Below are positions 16,710 to 23,724 of a stretch of DNA of 32,986 nucleotides, piece by piece. Position 1 is the stretch's first letter; each line of letters begins with the position of its first letter. Where the stretch lies: assembly GCA_031280885.1 (NCBI GenBank), contig JAITGD010000100.1, forward strand, positions 1 through 32,986, given 5' to 3'. The translations under genes and the position numbers were made by a program. The notes under the pieces are model-generated. The model saw only the letters and a program-made list of their open reading frames with translations. It had not been told where the DNA came from and searched no databases. This stretch comes from Prevotellaceae bacterium (GTDB lineage Bacteria > Bacteroidota > Bacteroidia > Bacteroidales > UBA932).

Positions 16710-18874
16710 TAGTTTCTGATTGTCATTTCGTTCAACAGGTATCCGGCTTCGGCATACTTGTCTATTATAAAGAGTATATATCTAATATCGACGTTTATAC
16801 ACCGTTGCAGATTGTGTTCAAATGCAAGGTCTCCGCTCATTGCCTCCCAATTGCCGTCGAAAGCGGTTCCAATCAGCTCACCTTTACTATTTAAGACGGG
16901 GCTTCCGGAGTTTCCTCCGGTAATGTCTCCATCGAAGATAAAGTTCACCGGCATACGCCCGTCCTTAGCTGCATATCGTCCGAAGTCCTTGTTATTGAAG
17001 AGGGTTTTCAGTTTTTGGGGGACATGAAATTCGCTGTTGTTCGGGTCTTCTTTCTCGATAACGCCTTTGAGTGTGGTCAGGTGCGAGAACTGTTTGGCGT
17101 CGGCTGGGGTGTATCCCTTTATCGTGCCGTAGGTCAGCCTCATAGTAAAGTTTGCGTCGGGATATAGATTCCTTTTGCCTTTGTACAGCAGCTGAAGTCC
17201 GGCGATGTATTTGCGCCGTCCTTCTGTGTATTGCACATCGCTAAGGCTGTCGGCACGAGATAGTTCTGTCTCTTTACTGTTGATGGATAGCACCAGCTTC
17301 ACCAGCGGGTCTTTGTCCATGATTTCGACTGAGGGTGATTTGAGGAATTCGCCGACCTTGTCCACATCTACGAACAGGCTCTTATTGAAGAGGTTATTTG
17401 CGTACTCTTGCCAATTATTTCCGTATCTTGCTTTCAGTTCGGGAAAGATTTTGGCTTGATCTGCGGCAGGAACGTCTTCGGAATAGAGTTTAAACATTGC
17501 CGCCGCTATCTTCCTGTCCGTAGGCGTGTTATAGTCCTTAAAGAACTTATCTGCCCTTACAATGAGGTCAACGGTCATCTGTTGGATTCGTTCTTCGGAT
17601 GGCTTAGCTTGCTCTTTTAGAGCTTCATAGAGGGGGATAAATCTTCGCGCAAAGCTCGTGATTTCGCATCCGCGCCACAGGGCTTCGTATATGTATTGCG
17701 AGGCGTATAGATTTGATGCTCGGTTCTTTACTGCGGATTCTATCAGTTTTAGTGCGTCTCCATATTGGGCATTGATTTGGGCGTCCGAAGAGAGCATGTT
17801 TGCGAATGTTTCCTCTTGCAATTGCTTCTGTTCGATGACATTGAGTTGTGTCAGCGCCCGATTCATTCCGATGGAGTTTTTCCAGTAATTGCTTGATGTG
17901 TTGTATTTATTGGCATATTGTATTCGCACCTTTGGGTCTGCGTTCATGTCCGCTTTCATGATTTCTTGACGTATGCCTCTTATTTTGATTCGATTAGCGT
18001 TCTCGATTGACATTCGTTCAGCCACTTCCCATGACGTCATGTAGCGCTGTGTGCTTCCCGGGAATCCGAGTACCATCGCGAAGTCGTTCACTTGGAATCC
18101 TTTGAGCGAGATGGGGATGTGATACTTCGGTTTCAGGGGCTGATTTTGAGGCGAGTAGTCGGCTGGATTTCCCTCCGCATCGGCGTATATTCGGAATAGA
18201 GAGAAGTCGCCTGTATGTCTGGGCCACATCCAGTTATCGGTTTCGTCCCCAAAGTGTCCTATTGACGAAGGCGGTGCGCCCACCATTCGTATATCGTTGT
18301 ATATCTTATATATGAATAGGTAGTATGCGTTTCCGCCGTACATTGCTACTACTCTGGCTCGTTGGGTTCTGGGATTGACGCCTGCCTGTTTTGTTATTGA
18401 ATCCGAGATGCGGCTGACTATTCTGTCGCGCTCGATTTCGGATTTGGCGCTGTTAGCTTCCGGCATGATTTGTTCGCTAACGTCTTCTATTCTTTCGAGA
18501 AAGAGTACGTTAAGACCTGGAGTATGAAGCTCTTCGCTTTGATTTCTCGCCCAGAATCCCTCTTTGAGGTAGTCGTGTTCGAGAGTGCTGTGGGATTGGA
18601 TTGCACTGTATCCGCAGTGGTGGTTTGTGAGTACAAGTCCCTGATCTGATATTACTTCTCCGGTGCATCCTCCTGCGAAAATCACTACGGCATCTTTCAG
18701 GCTTGCCTTGTTGATTGCATAGATTTGCTCGGGCGAGAGTTTGCATCCGGCTCGCTTCATGTCTTTGATATTGAGCTTTTCAATCAGAGGGAGCATCCAC
18801 ATTCCCTCGTCGGCTTGGAGCCTCGTTGTTGTCAGTATTGAAACAAGTGCTAAGGCTGTTACTAATCGGTTCAT
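16709..18874 (-). CDS. S46 family serine dipeptidyl-peptidase (DPP7-type)
   Basis: 721 residues with a signal peptide (about 1-21), normal length for S46. These periplasmic exopeptidases remove N-terminal dipeptides. The catalytic triad regions are visible: TNHHCGY (H85-H86), WPRHTGDFSLFR (Asp near 220) and GGNSGSP (Ser near 654). In characterised members the residue 18 positions after the catalytic serine sets P1 preference: Gly in DPP7 (hydrophobic), Arg in DPP11 (acidic). Here that residue is the Gly of AFDGNWEAMSGD, which favours DPP7-like specificity. It lies 57 nt after the GNAT gene and overlaps the DUF4924 gene by 1 nt. Confidence 0.95.
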   Translation of the reverse strand: MNRLVTALALVSILTTTRLQADEGMWMLPLIEKLNIKDMKRAGCKLSPEQIYAINKASLKDAVVIFAGGCTGEVISDQGLVLTNHHCGYSAIQSHSTLEHDYLKEGFWARNQSEELHTPGLNVLFLERIEDVSEQIMPEANSAKSEIERDRIVSRISDSITKQAGVNPRTQRARVVAMYGGNAYYLFIYKIYNDIRMVGAPPSSIGHFGDETDNWMWPRHTGDFSLFRIYADAEGNPADYSPQNQPLKPKYHIPISLKGFQVNDFAMVLGFPGSTQRYMTSWEVAERMSIENANRIKIRGIRQEIMKADMNADPKVRIQYANKYNTSSNYWKNSIGMNRALTQLNVIEQKQLQEETFANMLSSDAQINAQYGDALKLIESAVKNRASNLYASQYIYEALWRGCEITSFARRFIPLYEALKEQAKPSEERIQQMTVDLIVRADKFFKDYNTPTDRKIAAAMFKLYSEDVPAADQAKIFPELKARYGNNWQEYANNLFNKSLFVDVDKVGEFLKSPSVEIMDKDPLVKLVLSINSKETELSRADSLSDVQYTEGRRKYIAGLQLLYKGKRNLYPDANFTMRLTYGTIKGYTPADAKQFSHLTTLKGVIEKEDPNNSEFHVPQKLKTLFNNKDFGRYAAKDGRMPVNFIFDGDITGGNSGSPVLNSKGELIGTAFDGNWEAMSGDLAFEHNLQRCINVDIRYILFIIDKYAEAGYLLNEMTIRN

Positions 18875-18931
18875 ATTTACAATGTTTTACAATTTTAATT
18901 TTAATTACAATGTATTTGCAGTTTCTGTGTC

Positions 18932-19414
18932 TTACTGCAAGCTCTTTTCCATGATGAAGTCGTTCATGAAGTGTCCTTCGCCAATGTCGAAGTCTCTTTC
19001 GCCCACGATGGAGAATCCCATGCGTTCGTAGAAGTGTCGCGCTTTATTGCGGCGATTGACTACTAACCAGAGCTTTTGCAGTTTGTGTTTACGGGCAAAG
19101 TTTTCCGTTTCTTCGAGCAGGAAGCGTCCGTAGCCTTTGCTCTGAGCTTCCGGCATGATGTATATCTTTTGGATGACGAGTGTGTCCCCGTTTATCATCA
19201 ATGAGAGGTATCCTACTGGTTCATCGTCGTATAGAATGTAATACGAACTGTTTCCTGTGCAATCCTTTCTGATCTTGTCGGGAGCGTACATCATTTCAAA
19301 CATGTAGTCGAGTTTGTCGTGCGGATCCAGATATTCGTAGGTTTTGTACCAAACTTTCGACGCAAGTAGCCTGATTAGTTCGGCTTGTTCGCCTGTGGCT
19401 TGCAGCAGTGTCAT
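18932..19414 (-). CDS. GNAT family N-acetyltransferase
   Basis: 160 residues. The acetyl-CoA binding motif A is VIQKIYIMPEAQSKGYGRFL (about 80-99), with QSKGYG fitting Q/RxxGxG/A; motif B follows as LWLVVNRRNKARHFYERMGF. The closing GEGHFMNDFIMEKSL is usual for small bacterial GNATs. The substrate is not predictable. It begins 22 nt after the MscS gene's stop and precedes the S46 peptidase gene on the same strand. Confidence 0.93.
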   Translation of the reverse strand: MTLLQATGEQAELIRLLASKVWYKTYEYLDPHDKLDYMFEMMYAPDKIRKDCTGNSSYYILYDDEPVGYLSLMINGDTLVIQKIYIMPEAQSKGYGRFLLEETENFARKHKLQKLWLVVNRRNKARHFYERMGFSIVGERDFDIGEGHFMNDFIMEKSLQ

Positions 19415-19436
19415 TCTTTATTTTTTTAATCAGCTT

Positions 19437-20231
19437 TTAATTGATGTGAACATCCATTTGAGGAAAGGGAAAATTCAAACCTTCGGCGGGAAAAGTCTTA
19501 TATACTTTTTCATTGAGATCGAATTGCACGGGAACCAGATCGGCGGCGCTGGTCCAGATTCTTACCATTATGCTGATCGAACTGCTTCCAAGTGTTGATA
19601 CAACGATGATAGGCGTGGGATCTTTGTACACGCGATTGTCGGCTGAGATAATCGTCGTCAAGATTTTACGCGCTTTATCCACGTCGTCGCCGTATGCGAT
19701 GTCGTAAATGGTTTCGAGCCTCCGTATTCCCTCTCGCGTATAATTAATGATGGCGCCGTTGGCCAAAGAACCATTCGGAATGAAAATACATTTGTTGTCG
19801 GGAGTGATTATCATGGTGGTAAACATGGCGATTTCCTTTACTGTACCCACAAATCCCTGCGCTTCGATGACGTCGCTGACCTTAAACGGCTTCAAAAAAA
19901 GGATAATCACCCCGCCTGCAAAATTTTGAAGCGTACCCGACAATGCCATGCCAACGGCCAAAGACGCCGCAGCAAGAATAGCCGTTATGGACGTCATCTC
20001 AACACCTACGCTTGCAACGGAAATCAATATGGTGAGAATCTTAAACAAAATGTTTAAAAACGAGGTGAGAAATGAGGATAGAGAAACATCTATGCTGCGC
20101 TTTTCGAGTACCTTTCTTAAATACTTCGTGAACTTGCCGGCAAGCCAAAATCCAGCTATCAAAACCAAAACCGCCGATACAAGTTTTAAACCGTAACTTA
20201 TTACAAACGAAAGTATGACGTCAATGTTCAT
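19437..20231 (-). CDS. mscS: Small-conductance mechanosensitive channel MscS
   Basis: 264 residues, similar in size to E. coli MscS. It is an inner-membrane heptameric channel that opens on hypo-osmotic shock. Three hydrophobic segments occur at about 8-30, 55-75 and 80-110; the last (AAASLAVGMALSGTLQNFAGGVIILFL) is the pore helix TM3 with its Gly/Ala packing pattern. The cytoplasmic beta domain starts at KPFKVSDVIEAQGFVGTV and includes FIPNGSLANGAIINYTREGIRR. A TATCTTTG box lies at 20259-20266. It heads the leftward run mscS-GNAT-S46-DUF4924. Confidence 0.94.
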   Translation of the reverse strand: MNIDVILSFVISYGLKLVSAVLVLIAGFWLAGKFTKYLRKVLEKRSIDVSLSSFLTSFLNILFKILTILISVASVGVEMTSITAILAAASLAVGMALSGTLQNFAGGVIILFLKPFKVSDVIEAQGFVGTVKEIAMFTTMIITPDNKCIFIPNGSLANGAIINYTREGIRRLETIYDIAYGDDVDKARKILTTIISADNRVYKDPTPIIVVSTLGSSSISIMVRIWTSAADLVPVQFDLNEKVYKTFPAEGLNFPFPQMDVHIN

Positions 20232-20258
20232 CTTAAATAATCTTTAATGATCCAAGCG

Positions 20259-20266
20259 CAAAGATA
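20259..20266 (-). promoter_or_regulatory. Candidate -7 box TATCTTTG for mscS
   Basis: TATCTTTG followed by CG on the minus strand, 28-35 nt before the ATG at 20231. Confidence 0.5.
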
Positions 20267-20425
20267 AACACATTTCGATGAAGTGGGAAATCTTACTCGA
20301 AATGAATGTTCGCAAAAATGAAAAACATGCAGACTGAAGATTTAATCCTAATTTTGTGCGAAATAAACAAGATTCTGTAACTTTTAAAATAGATTTACGT
20401 TATATCGACAAAAAATTAAACAAGA

Positions 20426-20911
20426 GTGAGCGCCAAAGAATATAACAAATGCGTGGACCTTTATGCCGATAGTCTCTATAGATTTGCCGTAAAGATGATG
20501 AAACAAAGCGAAGCAGCCAAAGATATTGTGCAAGATTCATTCGAAAAACTGTGGACAAACTGCCGAAAAATCGAAGTCGATAAAGCTAAATCTTACCTCT
20601 TTACGATTGCCTATCATGCGATGATCGACGAAGTTAGAAAATGTAAACGCAAAGCAGAATTTATCTTGCAAAATCCCAAAACCGAATCGCATAACTATCA
20701 ATATTCCGACTTGAACGAATTGTTGCATCGCGCAGTGGATAAATTACCCGACATTCAAAAATCGGTGCTGCTCCTCAGAGATTATGAAGGATACTCTTAC
20801 GCCGAAATCGAAGAAATTACCGGACTTAACCAAGCTCAAGTCAAAGTATATATCTACCGAGCAAGACTTTATATGAAACAGTATATCGGTAGCCTCGAAA
20901 CTGTGGTGTGA
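20426..20911 (+). CDS. ECF-type RNA polymerase sigma factor
   Basis: 161 residues starting at a GTG (20426). Region 2 is at about 10-75 (YADSLYRFAVKMMKQ, AKDIVQDSFEKLWTN, AKSYLFTIAYHAMIDEVRK) and region 4 at about 105-155 (LPDIQKSVLLLRDYEGYSYAEIEEITGLNQAQVKVYIYRARLYMKQ, written here only as its known HTH span). There is no region 1 or 3, as expected for the ECF group. The next gene starts within 21 nt of the stop or overlaps it, and the set resembles a sigma/anti-sigma/target operon. Confidence 0.93.
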   Translation: MSAKEYNKCVDLYADSLYRFAVKMMKQSEAAKDIVQDSFEKLWTNCRKIEVDKAKSYLFTIAYHAMIDEVRKCKRKAEFILQNPKTESHNYQYSDLNELLHRAVDKLPDIQKSVLLLRDYEGYSYAEIEEITGLNQAQVKVYIYRARLYMKQYIGSLETVV

Positions 20912-20931
20912 TAACTAAATCATCAGAAAAA

Positions 20932-21888
20932 ATGAATAAAACGTCGAATATGTCAGATAACAATTTGCCGAAGTTATATCCCAATGAAAATTTGAAATTT
21001 AGAGCAAAAGATAAACTTAGTCGCGCCGAAATTCTGGACTACGAAGGTAGCGATTTTGAATTGCAATGTATTGCCGCGGCTGAATGTAACGAAATCCCGC
21101 AAAGTGCCGCAAATGATAAACTTGAACTCATACGATATTATGCCGAATTGAAACTTAAACCGGATGAAAATATCAAAATGATGAGTAAACAATCGCTGAA
21201 AAAATCGGGAAAATTACGTCTTCTGATATGTGCCGCAAGTGTGGCTGTGGCCGCCGCAACGATTTTGTATGCAGTGTTTTTAACCGAAAATGCAAACAAT
21301 GAAACGGAGACAAATGCCGCTGTCGTCGAAAATCATACAAAGAGGCTAAAAATGGATACAATAATCGAAAACCGGAATACGGTGAAACAAAGACCCGAAC
21401 CGATGAAAATAAAACAGATAGCACAGAAACCAAAACCGGTCGAAAATCATCAAGAAGAACCCGCAATAAAGCGCGAATACTTTGCTTATGAGCTAATCCG
21501 ACAGAAAACAGCCGAAATCGATAATGCGCAGACATCAAACATAAACGTCGATGTGCTGCGGAATATCACAAGCGAAGAAAAATATGTGCAAATCGTCCAA
21601 AATATCGACGCAGTGGAGGACGACGAGGAAACAAACGACGAAAATGGAGCGTCGATAAGAAATTTCTTGACAAATAAACTCCGACAAACTATACGCGGAA
21701 AAGCAGCTGATAAACTTATTGCCGAATGGATTATCAAAAACGAAGGCGAAGGAAGCCTCGAAATATATCCAAGCAAAAATATGAACACAACTGTCATGCA
21801 AGAGTACGATGAGAATGGAAAACTTGTCGCTACAAAAATATTTACTTCCAAAGACTTAAGCTACGACCTTCAATACGCATCAAAATAA
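20932..21888 (+). CDS. Single-pass membrane protein in the anti-sigma position
   Basis: 318 residues from the ATG at 20932; a GTG at 20908 that overlaps the sigma-factor stop would add eight residues. A cytoplasmic N-terminal part of about 90 residues is followed by one transmembrane helix at about 95-117, with lysines and arginines on the cytoplasmic side (KKSGKLR). The long outer segment is charged and low in complexity (KPKPVENHQEEPAIKRE), ending in a small folded region (about 255-318). No zinc-binding HxxxCxxC anti-sigma motif is visible, so its role as the anti-sigma factor is inferred from position and topology. Confidence 0.7.
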   Translation: MNKTSNMSDNNLPKLYPNENLKFRAKDKLSRAEILDYEGSDFELQCIAAAECNEIPQSAANDKLELIRYYAELKLKPDENIKMMSKQSLKKSGKLRLLICAASVAVAAATILYAVFLTENANNETETNAAVVENHTKRLKMDTIIENRNTVKQRPEPMKIKQIAQKPKPVENHQEEPAIKREYFAYELIRQKTAEIDNAQTSNINVDVLRNITSEEKYVQIVQNIDAVEDDEETNDENGASIRNFLTNKLRQTIRGKAADKLIAEWIIKNEGEGSLEIYPSKNMNTTVMQEYDENGKLVATKIFTSKDLSYDLQYASK

Positions 21889-21933
21889 AACTAAGGATAG
21901 AAATTATTAATAACAATTTAAAATCAAAAATCA

Positions 21934-22902
21934 ATGAAACGGATTATTGTAATCATCGCAAGCTCGCTAATTGCCCTAACATCCAGCCTAAAAGCTCAAG
22001 ATACCATACACATCAAAAATGTAAGCAGCCTTGAAGCCGTAAACGACTCGCTTAGAAGCTTGGTGAGAATACTCGAATCGAAAGACACAATCATCGGAAC
22101 GCCAGTGAGAATACATCTCGAACAGGAGACCGCGCCGAAGCCTCAAACAACCGAAAAAAGAACCCTTGTGCAAGTACCCGGAGGCGGTGAAATGATTATA
22201 TTTACCGATGAAAAAGGAGAAGTTCGTAAAACAATCTACAAAAACACCCGAAACAGCAAAAAACGCCGGCCATATTACTTCGATACTTACATTGATTTGG
22301 GCGCAAATCGAACTGCAAACTCAAAACTCTTTCAAGCAAGCTCGCCGCAAAACCCAACAGGATGGCCGAATCTCGTTGGCAATACCTCGATGTCGTTTGC
22401 ATTCTACGGAATGTCGGGTGTAAGGATGAATTTCATCAGTTTTGAAACGGGAATGGGATTTGAATGGTTCAACTTTCGATTTTCAAACGGAATGACCTTA
22501 AAAAATGTAAGCGGAATGACTACGGCAATCGACGCGCGCGATATTTTACCGGAAGGCGTATCGGTGTCAAAATCCAAACTCACAGTGTCGTATCTCAGTT
22601 TTCCGATTATGATAAAATTTAGCGGCAAGAGAAGAAGCAGATGGATGAATAACAGTTTTTTTGTGTCGATGGGCGTAAATCTTGGAATAAATCTTGGTCA
22701 TCACACAAAAGTTGTGCACTCGGGAGGAAAATTTAAGGACTTTGAAGAGCTAAACATAGCCCCTCTGCGTTACGGTTTTACAGCTCGGATTGGTTTCGGC
22801 TCGGTTGGAATCTTCGGGCAGTATTATATGACTCCATTGTTTTCGACAGGAAAAGGTCCGCAGGTTTATCCGTATGTAACCGGCGTTTCACTTACATTTT
22901 GA
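21934..22902 (+). CDS. Outer-membrane beta-barrel protein (PorT-like)
   Basis: 322 residues. The signal peptide MKRIIVIIASSLIALTSSLK is followed by AQ. Residues about 22-110 form a periplasmic linker, and from about 113 alternating amphipathic strands (YYFDTYIDLGANR, FAFYGMSGVRMNFISFETGMGF, LSFPIMIKF, FFVSMGVNLGINLG, YGFTARIGFGSVGIFGQYY) end in LTF, as expected for a bacteroidetal OMP_b-brl_2 barrel. It closes the ECF sigma operon, which suggests that the sigma factor responds to or controls this barrel. A long-loop hairpin follows. Confidence 0.8.
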   Translation: MKRIIVIIASSLIALTSSLKAQDTIHIKNVSSLEAVNDSLRSLVRILESKDTIIGTPVRIHLEQETAPKPQTTEKRTLVQVPGGGEMIIFTDEKGEVRKTIYKNTRNSKKRRPYYFDTYIDLGANRTANSKLFQASSPQNPTGWPNLVGNTSMSFAFYGMSGVRMNFISFETGMGFEWFNFRFSNGMTLKNVSGMTTAIDARDILPEGVSVSKSKLTVSYLSFPIMIKFSGKRRSRWMNNSFFVSMGVNLGINLGHHTKVVHSGGKFKDFEELNIAPLRYGFTARIGFGSVGIFGQYYMTPLFSTGKGPQVYPYVTGVSLTF

Positions 22903-22914
22903 AAGCATAAAAAA

Positions 22915-22969
22915 AGAAGCTGCCTGCAAGAAAACATCGCAAGGATGGTTGATTTTCGAGGCAGCTTCT
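22915..22969. terminator. Long-loop hairpin between convergent genes
   Basis: AGAAGCTGCCT (22915-22925) pairs perfectly with AGGCAGCTTCT (22959-22969) across a 33-nt loop, preceded by an A run. It lies between the barrel gene and the convergent 23006-23320 gene and probably ends transcription, mainly for the leftward gene. Confidence 0.6.
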
Positions 22970-23005
22970 AAGGCTCATCATTACATTCGTCGCCTTCGTC
23001 GCAAA

Positions 23006-23320
23006 TCATCGTTTATCTTCAATTCCGAACTCTCGCCACAAAGCCTGTGCGATATCCATCTTGATGATTTTACGTGCCTCAGCAGCTTGCTTACGCATCT
23101 CTTCTCGTTTTGCTACGGCCTCGGCAGTTTTTTCTTTAAGCAAAGCTTTCAGAGTTTCCTGCTCAATGTCCAAGGCAATGCAAGCATCGACTTTTTCTTG
23201 TAGCGAATCGGCAAAATCAGAATCGATTTTGCGCTGGGCGAGAACATCTTGGTGTAGGCGTATGCCATGTACCATGACTCCTGTTGCAATGATGTCGTGA
23301 TCGTATGATCTATCGCTCAT
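23006..23320 (-). CDS. Small coiled-coil protein of unknown function
   Basis: 104 residues, soluble, no signal peptide. From about residue 38 it is almost entirely helical and charged (DSLQEKVDACIALD, LKALLKEKTAEAVAKREEMRK, AEARKIIKMDIAQALWREFG), which suggests a coiled coil. I do not recognise the family. It has the best promoter in the window (TTTG, 21 nt, TATCTTTG) 40 nt before its ATG, and it ends at a hairpin shared with the convergent barrel gene. Its own promoter and clean boundaries make it a real gene. Confidence 0.75.
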   Translation of the reverse strand: MSDRSYDHDIIATGVMVHGIRLHQDVLAQRKIDSDFADSLQEKVDACIALDIEQETLKALLKEKTAEAVAKREEMRKQAAEARKIIKMDIAQALWREFGIEDKR

Positions 23321-23359
23321 AGTAATAAAAAATTAAGTTAAACATAAAAATTATCGCTG

Positions 23360-23392
23360 CAAAGATACTACATTTATTTTAAATCATCCAAA
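23360..23392 (-). promoter_or_regulatory. Full Bacteroidota promoter: -33 TTTG, 21-nt spacer, -7 TATCTTTG
   Basis: On the minus strand TTTG at 23389-23392 and TATCTTTG at 23360-23367 are separated by 21 nt, within the 19-21 nt consensus. It precedes the ATG at 23320. Confidence 0.65.
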
Positions 23393-23504
23393 CGAATTTT
23401 AAAGTTTTTTTTTCGGACTACAGCGGCGCTTAACCCTGTGCCTGAAATATCCCACAAAAGTGTTTTGTGAGATAATTTTTGAGAAAAGTTTGGTGTCTTA
23501 GGAG

Positions 23505-23552
23505 ATCATTAAGGACTTTAAGGTCATTAAGGACCTTAAAGTCTTTAATGAT
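23505..23552. repeat. 21-bp stem hairpin in the intergenic region
   Basis: ATCATTAAGGACTTTAAGG (from 23505) pairs with CCTTAAAGTCTTTAATGAT (to 23552) around a 6-nt loop. The only imperfection is one G-T pair. The sequence also contains the short direct word CATTAAGGAC twice. It lies in the 404-nt gap between the coiled-coil gene's promoter and the 3' end of the glutaminase-like gene. Confidence 0.75.
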
Positions 23553-23608
23553 GATTATTATTATCTGATTTGAGAGCTTACATTGCTTTGCACCAATCAT
23601 CAAAAAAG

Positions 23609-23644
23609 AACAGAGGCGCAAACAATAAAGTCTGTGCCTCTGTT
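23609..23644 (-). terminator. Intrinsic terminator of the glutaminase-like gene
   Basis: AACAGAGGC (23609-23617) and GCCTCTGTT (23636-23644) form a 9-bp stem. On the minus strand it is followed by a TTCTTTTTTG tract, 81 nt after the stop at 23725. It could also act on the plus strand, which has TTTTA after it. Confidence 0.7.
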
Positions 23645-23674
23645 TTACGGTTTTTGTTAGATCGTCCGGAAGTC

Positions 23675-23712
23675 TTGATTCTTGGTTCTTGAATCCTGGC
23701 TCTTGGTTCTTG
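23675..23712. repeat. Two tandem TCTTGGTTCTTGAATCCTG repeats
   Basis: TCTTGGTTCTTGAATCCTG occurs twice with a 22-bp period just beyond the 3' end of the glutaminase-like gene. It belongs to the same family as the repeats at 4964-5027 and 380-420. Confidence 0.6.
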
Positions 23713-23724
23713 AATCCTGTAACC

